In this document: positions 8,718-16,930 of the stretch, piece after piece
Layout of the letters: the number at the start of each line of letters is the position of its first letter
How positions within the stretch are numbered: position 1 is the first letter of the stretch
NCBI RefSeq assembly: GCF_029051725.1
Contig: NZ_JAACFU010000004.1
Coordinates: 248,001 to 312,000, forward strand
DNA length: 64,000 bases
Direction of reading: 5' to 3'
Source: Bradyrhizobium sp. CSS354
GTDB lineage: Bacteria > Pseudomonadota > Alphaproteobacteria > Rhizobiales > Xanthobacteraceae
The notes under the pieces: generated by a model
Seen by the model: the letters and a program-made list of their open reading frames with translations, nothing else
Databases searched by the model: none
Told to the model about the DNA's origin: nothing
Translations under genes and position numbers: made by a program

Positions 8718-9233
8718 ATGGGATTCTTCACCAAGGACATCAAATCGATGGAAGACCTGCTGCTGCACGGCCTGCAAGATATCTATTACGCGGAACAGCA
8801 GATCCTCAAGGCGTTGCCGAAGATGATCGACAAGGCGACGAACAAAGACCTCGTCGCCGGGCTGAAAGCTCATCTGGAAGAGACCAACAAGCAGGTCGAC
8901 AGGCTCGGCAAGGTGTTCGCGAAGCTCGGCAACGAGCCCAGCGGAACGCATTGTCCCGCCATCGACGGTATCATCAAGGAGGCCGACGAGACCGCCGGCG
9001 AGATCGAGGACAAGGCCGTGCTCGACGCCGCGATCGTGGCCAACGCACAGGCCGTCGAACATTATGAGATGTGCCGCTACGGCACGCTGATCGCATGGGC
9101 GGAGGAACTCGGGCACGACGACATCGTGCGCTTCCTCACGACGAACCTGAACGAAGAGAAGGCCGCCAATACCAAGCTGAACACCGTGGCACTTCGCAAG
9201 GGCGTCAATGCCAAGGCGTCCAGCGCCGCTTGA
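8718..9233 (+). CDS. Ferritin-like DUF892 (YciE/YciF) stress protein
   Basis: A 171-aa four-helix ferritin-like protein. It begins MGFFTKDIKSMEDLLLHGLQ, then DIYYAEQQILKALPKM, the DUF892 signature, with later metal-ligand-like glutamate and histidine positions in EETNKQVDRL and QAVEHYEMCRYG. YciE/YciF proteins are induced by osmotic and general stress; their chemistry is unsettled. A perfect EcfG-type promoter lies upstream and AAAGGAG precedes the start. Two further DUF892 domains occur in this window (C-terminal half of the protein at 16931-18202, and 53517-54014). A hairpin at 9246-9281 separates it from the convergent SDR gene. Confidence 0.92.
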   Translation: MGFFTKDIKSMEDLLLHGLQDIYYAEQQILKALPKMIDKATNKDLVAGLKAHLEETNKQVDRLGKVFAKLGNEPSGTHCPAIDGIIKEADETAGEIEDKAVLDAAIVANAQAVEHYEMCRYGTLIAWAEELGHDDIVRFLTTNLNEEKAANTKLNTVALRKGVNAKASSAA

Positions 9234-9245
9234 TCGAGACGTACT

Positions 9246-9281
9246 GAACGTGGCGGCCCTGCTCGCGGGGCTGCCACGTTC
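9246..9281. terminator. Stem-loop between convergent genes
   Basis: GAACGTGGC (9246-9254) pairs perfectly with GCCACGTTC (9273-9281), and the interior adds further G-C pairs (GGCCC with GGGGCT). It lies between the stops of the DUF892 gene (9233) and the SDR gene (9297), so it probably serves both. Only a short T stretch follows. Confidence 0.6.
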
Positions 9282-9296
9282 TCGTTGCGCATTCGG

Positions 9297-10154
9297 TCAG
9301 ATGAACGGCTTCCCGCCGGTGACCGCCAGGGTTGCTCCCGATGTGTAGCTCGAGAGCGGATCGGCCAGCATGACATAGGCGGTCGCGAGCTCGGCCGGCT
9401 GGCCGGCCCGCTGCATCGGCACCTGCTTGCCAAAATTCTTGACCTTGTCCTCCGGCATGGTCGACGGAATCAGCGGCGTCCAGATCGGACCCGGGGCGAC
9501 CGCGTTGACCCGAATGCCCTTCGCGGCCAGCATCTGGGCGAGCCCGCCGGTGAAATTCTGAATGGCGCCCTTGGTCGTGGCATAGGCGAGCAGGGTCGGA
9601 TTCGGCATGTCGGAGTTCACCGACGCGGTGTTGATGATCGCCGCTCCCGGGCGCATGTGGGGCACCGCAGCCTTGGTGAGATAAAACATGGCGTGGATGT
9701 TGGTCTCGAACGTCCGCTGCCATTCCTCGTCGCTGATATCAGCGATCTCCTTGAACGTGTCCTGGTGGGCCGCGTTATTGACGAGGACGTCTATTGCGCC
9801 GAACGCTTCGACGGTGCGGGCGACGATCGCGCGGCAATGATCGGGATTGCGGATGTCACCGGGAATCAGGACGACCTTGCGTCCCTCGCGCTCCACCAGC
9901 GCCTTGACCTCGGCGGCATCCTCGTCCTCGTTCAAATAGGCGACGACAATGTCCGCGCCTTCCCGGGCGTAGGCGATCGCGACCGCGCGGCCGATGCCGC
10001 TGTCGCCTCCGGTGATAATCGCCTTCTTTCCGGCCAGGCGCCCGGCGCCTTTATAACTCTCCTCGCCGTGATCCGGTCGCGGATTCATCGCGCGCGTTGA
10101 ACCGGGCATCGGTTGCTGTTGCGGAGGATAAGGCGGCTTTGGATATTCGGTCAT
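9297..10154 (-). CDS. Stress-type SDR family oxidoreductase (YdaD/YghA-like)
   Basis: A 285-aa short-chain dehydrogenase with a proline-rich N-terminal extension (YPKPPYPPQQQPMPGST) typical of the YdaD/general-stress SDR subgroup. NAD(P)-binding GGDSGIGRAVAIAYA lies near residue 49, NNAA near 128, and the catalytic Ser and Tyr-x3-Lys in NTASVNSD and AYATTKGAIQNF. The substrate is unknown. A perfect EcfG-type promoter (10182-10206) lies just upstream, consistent with a stress role. It converges on the DUF892 gene. Confidence 0.9.
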   Translation of the reverse strand: MTEYPKPPYPPQQQPMPGSTRAMNPRPDHGEESYKGAGRLAGKKAIITGGDSGIGRAVAIAYAREGADIVVAYLNEDEDAAEVKALVEREGRKVVLIPGDIRNPDHCRAIVARTVEAFGAIDVLVNNAAHQDTFKEIADISDEEWQRTFETNIHAMFYLTKAAVPHMRPGAAIINTASVNSDMPNPTLLAYATTKGAIQNFTGGLAQMLAAKGIRVNAVAPGPIWTPLIPSTMPEDKVKNFGKQVPMQRAGQPAELATAYVMLADPLSSYTSGATLAVTGGKPFI

Positions 10155-10181
10155 GAAGCGGCTCCAGAGATTTGCTCCGCT

Positions 10182-10206
10182 AACGGAAAGCTTTCGGAAG
10201 CGTTCC
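10182..10206 (-). promoter_or_regulatory. EcfG-type promoter for the stress SDR gene
   Basis: On the minus strand: GGAAC (10206-10202), 16 bp, CGTT (10185-10182), ending 28 bp before the start at 10154. Perfect consensus match. It lies just upstream of the SDR and 12 bp from the treZ stop. Confidence 0.8.
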
Positions 10207-10217
10207 TCGCCGTTCCA

Positions 10218-12047
10218 TCACGCCTCCTGTCCAAGCCGCACGACGATGTCGTTCGGCAATAGGGCTGGCGCGTCGCCGGCGCCCAACCGCCATAGGCTCT
10301 CTCCCGCAACCAGCGGCGGCATCGGCAGTTCGCGGTCGGCGAAATTGGTAACAATCTGCAAGATGTCTCCCTTCTCCGTCCGCCAACGGGCATCCAGGCC
10401 ACCCTTGCGCTGGTCCTCCCCCAGCAACTTGCAATCAGCCGACACGAAACCCCGTTTGATCAGCGGCACGATCTTCTCGCGCCGTATCGTCAGCAATTGG
10501 GCTGTCAGGCCGCGAAACCTGGCGCTGGCGGGAGAACGGTCGATGCCGTTCCAGTCGAGCTTCGATGCTGCGAAGGTCTTTTCATCGCACGGATCCGGAA
10601 TCCTGGCGCGCATGTCAGGCGTCGAGAACGCCTTGAAGTGAGAAAACTCCTTGCGCCGCCCTTCCCGCGTCAGCTCGGCCGCTTCGCCCAACCAATCCGC
10701 GAAGAACAGGAACGGCGTCTCGGCCGCGGCTTCCTCACCCATGAACAACATCGGAATATGCGGATTCAAGAGAACCAGTGCCATGGCCCGATCCAGTTTC
10801 TCCGGACTGACCAGCGCGGAAAGCCGCTCCCCCAAAGCGCGGTTGCCGATCTGGTCGTGGTTCTGGGCGAAGAAGATGGTGGCCTCGGGCGGCAGATGGG
10901 CGCTCGGCTCTCCGCGCGGTGCGTCATGCAGCGGAAAGACTTCGCCCTGATAGGCAAAGCCCTCAGTGAGCGCTCGCGCGAGATGTTCGAGCGGCCTGTC
11001 GGCGAAGGCGCGATAATAGCCTTCGTCCTCGCCCGTCAGCAGGGCGTGGAGCGCGTTGTGAAAATCATCGCCCCATTGCGCGTCATAGAGCCGGGTTCGC
11101 CCTTGCGCTCGGTCGAGCAGGCGGGCCTGATTGGCCTCGTTCTCCAGCATCAGATGCACGCGCCGGCCCGGCAGCTGACTGCGAACCGTCTCGGCAAGCT
11201 CGATCAGGAAATGGCGTTCGGAATCGTCCTTCAGCGCGTGAACGGCGTCGAGCCGCAAGCCGTCGAAGCCGTAGTCGCGCAGCCACATCAACGCGTTCTC
11301 GATCAGGAACTCGCGCACAAACGCGCCGTCGTGTCCTTCGAGGTTGACGGCAGGGCCCCAGCCGGTGCTGTGGCGCGCGGTGAAGAAGCTCTCTGCATAG
11401 AGGTGCAGATAGTTCAGCTGCGGCCCGAAATGGTTATAGACGACGTCGAGATAGACCATGATGTCGAGGGCATGCGCCGCGCGTAACAGCCGCTTGAGGT
11501 CTTCCGGCCTGCCGTAGCGTGCATTTGGCGCATTCAGCAGCACGCCGTCATAGCCCCAATTGTGCCGGCCGGGGACGTCATTGAGCGGCATCAGCTCGAT
11601 CGCGGTGATGCCGAGATCGCGCAGATAGGGCAGCTTTTTCTCGACGCCGGCATAGCTGCCTTGCTCGCTGAAGGTGCCGACATGCAGCTCGTAGATCACG
11701 GCCTCCGCCCAGGGGCGGCCGGGATAGAGCACCGGATCCCGAAATGCCGCGGTGTCGACCACCTCGCTCGGCGCCCCGACATCGTCGGGCTGGAAGAACG
11801 AGGCGGGGTCGGGAGCGACCAGATCTTCGTTGATCCTGAACTGATAGCGCGTGCCGACACGCGCGGTGGGGCTCAACCATTGGTACCAGCCGTCGTCGTC
11901 TCGCGTCATTGGGTGGGGCGGCTGGCCGGCTTCGAGCAATTCGACCGAGTGCGCCGTCGGCGCCCAGAGATTGAAGCAGACCCCGTGATCGAGGCATCGA
12001 GGACCGTGGTGTCGCGCCTGCCCGGCCATTCCCAATCTGTGACTCAA
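10218..12047 (-). CDS. treZ: Malto-oligosyltrehalose trehalohydrolase (GH13)
   Basis: TreZ releases trehalose from the maltooligosyl-trehalose made by TreY. The 609-aa product has an N-terminal CBM48-like domain (CFNLWAPTAHSVELLEAG), then a GH13 barrel starting VIYELHVGTFSEQGSY. Catalytic residues are the Asp in FDGLRLDAVHAL, the Glu in LMLENEANQ and the Asp in FFAQNHDQIGN. Length fits TreZ (about 580-600). treY is not in the window, although glgX and a glgA relic are near, so the glycogen-to-trehalose route is only partly clustered. The start at 12047 is tentative; MAGQARHHG at 12029 is an alternative. Trehalose is a general stress solute in rhizobia. Confidence 0.88.
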   Translation of the reverse strand: MSHRLGMAGQARHHGPRCLDHGVCFNLWAPTAHSVELLEAGQPPHPMTRDDDGWYQWLSPTARVGTRYQFRINEDLVAPDPASFFQPDDVGAPSEVVDTAAFRDPVLYPGRPWAEAVIYELHVGTFSEQGSYAGVEKKLPYLRDLGITAIELMPLNDVPGRHNWGYDGVLLNAPNARYGRPEDLKRLLRAAHALDIMVYLDVVYNHFGPQLNYLHLYAESFFTARHSTGWGPAVNLEGHDGAFVREFLIENALMWLRDYGFDGLRLDAVHALKDDSERHFLIELAETVRSQLPGRRVHLMLENEANQARLLDRAQGRTRLYDAQWGDDFHNALHALLTGEDEGYYRAFADRPLEHLARALTEGFAYQGEVFPLHDAPRGEPSAHLPPEATIFFAQNHDQIGNRALGERLSALVSPEKLDRAMALVLLNPHIPMLFMGEEAAAETPFLFFADWLGEAAELTREGRRKEFSHFKAFSTPDMRARIPDPCDEKTFAASKLDWNGIDRSPASARFRGLTAQLLTIRREKIVPLIKRGFVSADCKLLGEDQRKGGLDARWRTEKGDILQIVTNFADRELPMPPLVAGESLWRLGAGDAPALLPNDIVVRLGQEA

Positions 12048-12363
12048 ACCTGGCCGCCTTTACGTGCATGGCTGGAAGTGACGACACGCTTCGCGAGGCT
12101 CAATTTCACGATCGCTTAAGCATGCTCAGGACGAAAGAAGCCGCGATGCAGGCATTCGTTCCTCAGGCGAGCGCCGCACCCGGCGCACACGCTCTATGTG
12201 CACTTTTAGACCGAGGACGAAAAAGTCTGATCGGTGGCGAAAGTTAGGAACTTGTGTTGCGGTGCGGAATTCAGGATTTGCGCTCCGTTGGGGAAGCGCA
12301 ATTGGAATTTCGAAGATGGTTGGCAGAGGCCGGTGTTGTCCCTTGGGCCGGGGGGCCTAGCGC
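12048..12363. other. Divergent intergenic region between treZ and the glgA relic
   Basis: About 315 bp with no gene-like frame. GGAAC at 12250 is followed after 16 bp by AATT, not a credible EcfG -10, and GGAAC on the minus strand near 12174 also lacks a proper -10. Promoters for the flanking genes are presumably here but are not recognisable. Confidence 0.45.
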
Positions 12364-13773
12364 ATGCGGATCCTTTTCGCGGCGCCTGAAGTATCAGACT
12401 TCATTCAAGTGGGTGGACTCGCCGCCGTCTCGGCGGCTCTCCCGCGCGCCTTGCGCGATTTTGCCGACGTCCGCGTCATCATCCCCGGCTATCCGGCTGT
12501 CCTGCGCGGGTTACAAGACCTTACGACCGTCGGATGGTGCCAGCCATTCGCGGCCCTTCCGGCCTTCGCGATCGATCTCGGGCATACCGCCGACGGCATG
12601 ACCTATTACGTCGTCCGGTGCCCGGCGCTGTACGAACGAGACGGCACCCCCTATGCCGATGGCCGCGGGGCCGATTGGGGCGACAACAATGTCCGGTTCG
12701 CGACCTTCTCTTATGCCGCAGCGCAGGTCGCGAGAGGATTGGTCGACAAGGATTGGGCCGCCGATCTCGTCCATGCCAATGACTGGCAATGCGCGCTGAT
12801 CCCCGGTTATCTGGAATGGCACTACGCGCACATTCCAACTGTGTTCACGATCCACAATGTGGCCTATCAAGGCGTCTTCGACCGCAGCTCGCTCGCGCCG
12901 CTGGGCATTCCCGAGGCGAGCTTCAACATCGACGGCGTGGAATTCTACAATCGTCTGTCCTTCATCAAGGCCGGCCTGGTCTACGCTTCCCACCTGACGA
13001 CCGTCAGCCAGACCTATGCCCGCGAAATCACCACCGCCGAGTTCGGCTGCGGTCTCGAAGGGCTGTTGCGGCAACGGGCCGATCGCAACCAGCTTTCCGG
13101 CATCTTGAACGGAATCGACGAGAGCTGGGATCCGCGCACCTGCCCCTCGCTGTTCCAGTCGTTCGGCGCCGGGGACTGGACCGAACGGTCGCTGAACGCC
13201 GACGATGTCAGGGAACAGTTCGGACTGGCGGTCTCAAGAGGTCCCCTGTTCGCGCTCGTGGCGCGCCTGGTGCACCAGAAGGGCGTCGACCTCGTGATCG
13301 AGAGTGCGCAAGCGATCGTCGATGCGGGCGGCCAGATTGTCGTGACAGGCAAGGGCGAAACGCGGTTCGAGGAGGCGCTGCTGCAGGCACAGGTGCGCGC
13401 GCCGCGCTCGATCGCCGTGAAGATCGGCTTCGACGACGCCGAGGCATGAAAGATCTTCGCCGGCAGCGACTTTACCCTGATGCCGTCGCGCTTCGAACCC
13501 TGCGGGCTGAGCCAGATGTACGCCCAGCGCTTCGGCTCGCTGCCTATCGGCCATCGTACCGGCGGCCTCGCGGAGACGATCGTGGACGGCGAGACCGGAT
13601 TCCTGTTCGACCGCGCATCGGCCCCCGGCTTCCTTGGAAGCCTTTGCCGGGCCTTTTCCACCTTCGGCATGAAGGACCGCCTCGATCACATGCGCCGCGC
13701 GGCCATGGCACAGGCCTTCAGTTGGACCCACTCGGCCAAATCGTACGCGGCGATCTACAAATCTTCGATCTAG
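12364..13773 (+). pseudogene. glgA: Glycogen synthase interrupted by an in-frame TGA
   Basis: GlgA transfers glucose from ADP-glucose to glycogen. The frame from ATG 12364 encodes a GT5 N-terminal domain (MRILFAAPEVSDFIQVGGLA) and runs 361 codons to TGA at 13447-13449. The same frame then continues KIFAGSDFTLMPSRFEPCGL and on through GHRTGGLAE to a stop at 13773, completing the C-terminal domain. Related proteins read about 'EA-R-(R/K)IFAG' here, so one CGA-to-TGA transition would explain the break. The usual ADP-binding KxGGL motif reads QVGGL, with Lys replaced by Gln. Either a nonsense pseudogene, readthrough, or a sequence error. Confidence 0.85.
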
Positions 13774-13796
13774 ACGCGCAACTGCAAGGCAAGCAG

Positions 13797-13822
13797 GGAA
13801 CGGAATCACTTGGGGGGCGGTT
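13797..13822 (+). promoter_or_regulatory. EcfG-like promoter for the DUF3606 gene
   Basis: GGAAC at 13797-13801, 17 bp, GGTT at 13819-13822, 25 bp before the start codon at 13848. The spacing and one base of the -10 differ from the best consensus. Confidence 0.55.
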
Positions 13823-13847
13823 GCAACTCTACACAGGAGTTTTCGCC

Positions 13848-14105
13848 ATGCGCCGCTCGAAGCCGCAACCGATCCGCAACAAGCTCGACCTGGCCGACCG
13901 TACCCAGGTGCGCCTCGTTAGAAAACGTCTCGGACTGTCCGACGCGGAGCTGACCAGCATCGTCGAGCGGACCGGCAACTCGATTGCGGCCATCAGCAAG
14001 GAGGCGGCGCTGCAAAGGGCAACCACGCTGCCCAAGCCGGACGATGTGCCTCCTGTCGCCGTGATCGCTTCGGCGACCGTCGGCGAGCAGGCGACGCGGA
14101 AGTGA
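13848..14105 (+). CDS. DUF3606 domain protein
   Basis: An 85-aa basic protein: NKLDLADRTQVRLVRKRLGL followed by SDAELTSIVERTGNSIAAIS. This is the DUF3606 signature, a small domain widespread in rhizobia and of unknown function. A strong ribosome-binding site (AGGAG, 13835) fixes the start at 13848; a longer open frame through the glgA region is an artefact of GC-rich DNA. An EcfG-like promoter precedes it. It lies 43 bp before glgX and may be co-transcribed with it. Confidence 0.85.
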   Translation: MRRSKPQPIRNKLDLADRTQVRLVRKRLGLSDAELTSIVERTGNSIAAISKEAALQRATTLPKPDDVPPVAVIASATVGEQATRK

Positions 14106-14148
14106 CGGCAACTGCACCAAATTCTTGAGGGGCTGTTCGGGGGGAACG

Positions 14149-16386
14149 ATGGATCAACAAGCACATTCGGATGACGCCCTGACGCGAGCGGCCTCCAGCC
14201 TGCGCCGCTCCCGGATCAGCGAGGGCAAGCCGTTTCCGCTCGGCGCCACTTGGGACGGGCTCGGGGTCAATTTCGCGCTGTTTTCGGCCCATGCCACCAA
14301 GGTCGAGCTCTGCCTGTTCGACGACGACGGCGAGACCGAATCAGAGCGGATCGAGCTCCCCGAATATACCGACGAAGTCTGGCACGGCTATTTGCCCGCG
14401 GCCCGTCCCGGCACCGTCTATGGCTACCGCGTCCATGGCCCCTACGAACCCGACGCGGGACACCGCTTCAATCCCAACAAGCTCGTTCTCGATCCCTACG
14501 CCAAGCAGCTGGTCGGCCGGTTGCGCTGGGGACCGGAGCTGTTCGGCTATCAGCTCGATCATGCCGACAAGGATCTCTCCTACGACGAACGCGACAGCGC
14601 GCCCTTGATGCAGAAATGCCGCGTCATCGACCCCGCCTTCACCTGGGGCGCCGCGCGCAAACCGGAAGTGCCGTGGGAGCGGACGATCGTCTACGAGATG
14701 CACGTCAAGGGCTTTACCCAGCTGCATCCGCTGGTGCCGGATGCGGACCGCGGCACGTTCTCCGGTCTTGCGCATTCCGAGGTCCCGGCCTATTTGCGAT
14801 CGCTCGGTATCACCAGTGCAGAACTGTTGCCGATCCATGCCTTCGTCGACGACAGCTACCTGGTCGAGAAAGGCCTGCGCAATTACTGGGGCTACAACTC
14901 CCTTGCCTTCTTTGCGCCGGAGCCGCGTTACCTCAAGACGCCGTTCGCGAACGAATTCAAAGCCATGGTTAACCAGTTCCACGCCCATGGCATCGAGGTC
15001 ATCCTCGACGTCGTCTACAATCACACCGCGGAAGGAAACGAACTCGGCCCGACCCTGTCGCTCAAGGGCATCGACAACGCCAGCTATTACCGCCTGCTGC
15101 CAGACAAGCAGCGCTACTACATCAACGATACCGGTACCGGGAATACTGTGAACCTGTCGCACCCGCGCGTGCTGCAACTGGTCGCCGATTCCCTGCGCTA
15201 CTGGGCGACCGAGATGAGGGTCGACGGTTTCCGCTTCGACCTCGCCACCATCCTGGCACGGGAGCCCTACGGGTTCGACGAAGGCGGCGGCTTCCTCGAT
15301 GCCTGCCGCCAGGACCCCGTGCTCTCCAGCGTCAAGCTGATCGCCGAGCCTTGGGACATCGGTCCGGGCGGCTATCAAGTCGGTCAGTTTCCGCCGGGAT
15401 GGGCGGAATGGAACGACAAGTTCAGGGACACCGTGCGCGCCTTCTGGAAGGGCGACGAAGGCACGATCGCGGACTTTGCCAAGCGCGTGTCGGGATCCGG
15501 CGATCTCTTCAACAAGCGCGGCCGCCGGCCGTGGGCCAGCGTCAACTTCGTCACCGCCCATGACGGTTTCAATCTCAATGATCTCGTTTCGTACAACGAC
15601 AAGCACAACGAAGCCAATGGCGAGGACAATCGCGACGGCCACAGCAACAATCATTCCTGGAACTGCGGCGCCGAGGGACCGACGGACGATCCGGACATTA
15701 TTGCGCTGCGCGAGCGCCAGAAGCGCAATTTGCTGGCAACCATGCTGTTGTCTCACGGCACGCCCATGCTGCTTGCCGGCGACGAATTTGGACACACCCA
15801 GCACGGCAACAACAACGCGTACGCCCAGGACAACGAGACCACATGGCTCGACTGGATGGGCATCACCGCGAACGGCCGCAGCCTTCGCGAATTCACGCGC
15901 AAGCTGATCGCCACGCGCAAGGCATTTCCGATTCTCTACCGCAGCCGCTTTCTGGTCGGCTCCCACAACGAAGAGCTGGACGTCAAGGACGTGACGTGGC
16001 TCGCGCCGTCCGGAGAGGAAATGACAACCGAGCAGTGGCAGGACGGCAACGCCAAATGTTTTGCTTTGCTGCTCGACGGCCGCGCCCAGGAGACCGGGAT
16101 CAAGCGCCGCGGCTCGGACGCAACCATGCTGCTGATCTACAACGCCCATCACGACGTCGTCAATTTCACCTTGCCTGCCGTCGCCGAGGGACGCAGCTGG
16201 GTCGGGTTGATCGACACCAATCAACCGGAAGGGCAGATGCCCGCGTTCGACTTCGGGCACGTTTATGCGATGACCGGGCGATCCCTCGTGGTGTTCGGTC
16301 TCGCCACCGAGAGCATCGCCACGCGCCGTTTGCGACAGGGCCTCGGCGCGCTGCTGGACGTCGTGGAGGCGCCGTTGCCGGGATAG
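14149..16386 (+). CDS. glgX: Glycogen debranching enzyme GlgX (GH13)
   Basis: GlgX hydrolyses alpha-1,6 branches of glycogen limit dextrins. The 745-aa product has a CBM48 domain (LGVNFALFSAHATKVELCLF) and a GH13_11 barrel with EMHVKGFTQLHPLV, VVYNHTAEGNE, the nucleophile Asp in VDGFRFDLATIL, the acid Glu in LIAEPWDIG and the Asp of NFVTAHDGF. Length is typical. The ATG at 14149 follows GGGGGGA; a TTG at 14125 is less likely. It belongs with treZ and the glgA relic to a glycogen/trehalose group inside a stress-gene neighbourhood. Confidence 0.93.
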   Translation: MDQQAHSDDALTRAASSLRRSRISEGKPFPLGATWDGLGVNFALFSAHATKVELCLFDDDGETESERIELPEYTDEVWHGYLPAARPGTVYGYRVHGPYEPDAGHRFNPNKLVLDPYAKQLVGRLRWGPELFGYQLDHADKDLSYDERDSAPLMQKCRVIDPAFTWGAARKPEVPWERTIVYEMHVKGFTQLHPLVPDADRGTFSGLAHSEVPAYLRSLGITSAELLPIHAFVDDSYLVEKGLRNYWGYNSLAFFAPEPRYLKTPFANEFKAMVNQFHAHGIEVILDVVYNHTAEGNELGPTLSLKGIDNASYYRLLPDKQRYYINDTGTGNTVNLSHPRVLQLVADSLRYWATEMRVDGFRFDLATILAREPYGFDEGGGFLDACRQDPVLSSVKLIAEPWDIGPGGYQVGQFPPGWAEWNDKFRDTVRAFWKGDEGTIADFAKRVSGSGDLFNKRGRRPWASVNFVTAHDGFNLNDLVSYNDKHNEANGEDNRDGHSNNHSWNCGAEGPTDDPDIIALRERQKRNLLATMLLSHGTPMLLAGDEFGHTQHGNNNAYAQDNETTWLDWMGITANGRSLREFTRKLIATRKAFPILYRSRFLVGSHNEELDVKDVTWLAPSGEEMTTEQWQDGNAKCFALLLDGRAQETGIKRRGSDATMLLIYNAHHDVVNFTLPAVAEGRSWVGLIDTNQPEGQMPAFDFGHVYAMTGRSLVVFGLATESIATRRLRQGLGALLDVVEAPLPG

Positions 16387-16430
16387 TTCGGCGTGACACG
16401 GTGCCGACGCTGTCGAGTTGATGACGACAG

Positions 16431-16455
16431 GGAACGCACGCAGGTTACCGGCGTT
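16431..16455 (+). promoter_or_regulatory. EcfG-type promoter
   Basis: GGAAC at 16431-16435, 16 bp, CGTT at 16452-16455; perfect consensus, 34 bp before the start codon at 16490. Confidence 0.8.
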
Positions 16456-16489
16456 CGAGTAGATGGGGCATCAGTCGGAGAACACCGAG

Positions 16490-16783
16490 ATGAAGTTCAC
16501 AGGTGCCGTTATCCTCGCCGCTCTCGCGCTGCCTGGAGCAGCCTGGGCGCAGGCCAGCAAGCCTGACGTTTCGTCCGCGCCGAGTGCGCAGAATTCGGGT
16601 GCCGGCATTGCCGGACAGCCCGGCAACAAGAACGGTCCGGCCGCCAAGCCCGGTGAAACCGTCGGATCGAGTTCGACAAGCTCCACTGGCAACACCGCCG
16701 TGCAATCGCAGGACCCGTCGAATATCAAGGGCGCACCAGGCAACAAGAGTGGGCCGCCCGCCAAGCGTCCGGACCAGCGCTAA
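16490..16783 (+). CDS. Small secreted hydrophilic protein
   Basis: A 97-aa protein: a signal peptide (MKFTGAVILAALALPGAAWA|Q), then a disordered Gly/Ser/Pro-rich region with two near-copies of GNKNGPAAK and GNKSGPPAK. No known domain. Similar secreted, low-complexity proteins sit under stress promoters in Bradyrhizobium. The ATG at 16490 directly precedes the signal peptide. Driven by a perfect EcfG-type promoter and closed by a strong terminator at 16820, so it is monocistronic. Confidence 0.75.
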   Translation: MKFTGAVILAALALPGAAWAQASKPDVSSAPSAQNSGAGIAGQPGNKNGPAAKPGETVGSSSTSSTGNTAVQSQDPSNIKGAPGNKSGPPAKRPDQR

Positions 16784-16819
16784 ACGAATACGTCCACAAT
16801 CCTGCCGATCGACTTCGAA

Positions 16820-16851
16820 CGACCTGCGCCTGATATCATCGGCGCAGGTCG
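16820..16851 (+). terminator. Rho-independent terminator
   Basis: CGACCTGCGCC (16820-16830) and GGCGCAGGTCG (16841-16851) form a perfect 11-bp stem with a 10-nt loop, followed by TTT. It lies 37 bp after the small secreted-protein gene and just before the next EcfG promoter. Confidence 0.8.
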
Positions 16852-16859
16852 TTTCGCGA

Positions 16860-16884
16860 GGAACGAACGCTGAAGCCGCCCGTT
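16860..16884 (+). promoter_or_regulatory. EcfG-type promoter for the Mn-catalase/DUF892 fusion
   Basis: GGAAC at 16860-16864, 16 bp, CGTT at 16881-16884; perfect match, 46 bp before the start codon at 16931. Confidence 0.8.
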
Positions 16885-16930
16885 CGGAAGACACCTTCTT
16901 TTCCTGTCCTTCCAATCCGAGAGTCCCTCC

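Noticed and set aside
12250..12275. GGAAC upstream of glgA as an EcfG promoter
   Set aside because: The -10 position reads AATT; poor match.
13447..13449. Selenocysteine at the glgA TGA
   Set aside because: GlgA has no known selenocysteine position, the codon replaces a likely Arg, and no evident SECIS-like stem was seen directly after it.
12789..14105. 438-codon frame running through glgA into the DUF3606 gene
   Set aside because: Only its last 86 codons are a real gene; the rest is out-of-frame glgA. The true start is fixed by AGGAG before 13848.
14341..16260. 639-codon open frame opposite glgX
   Set aside because: Mirror frame of a strongly conserved GH13 gene; its translation has no domain and typical GC-rich antisense composition.
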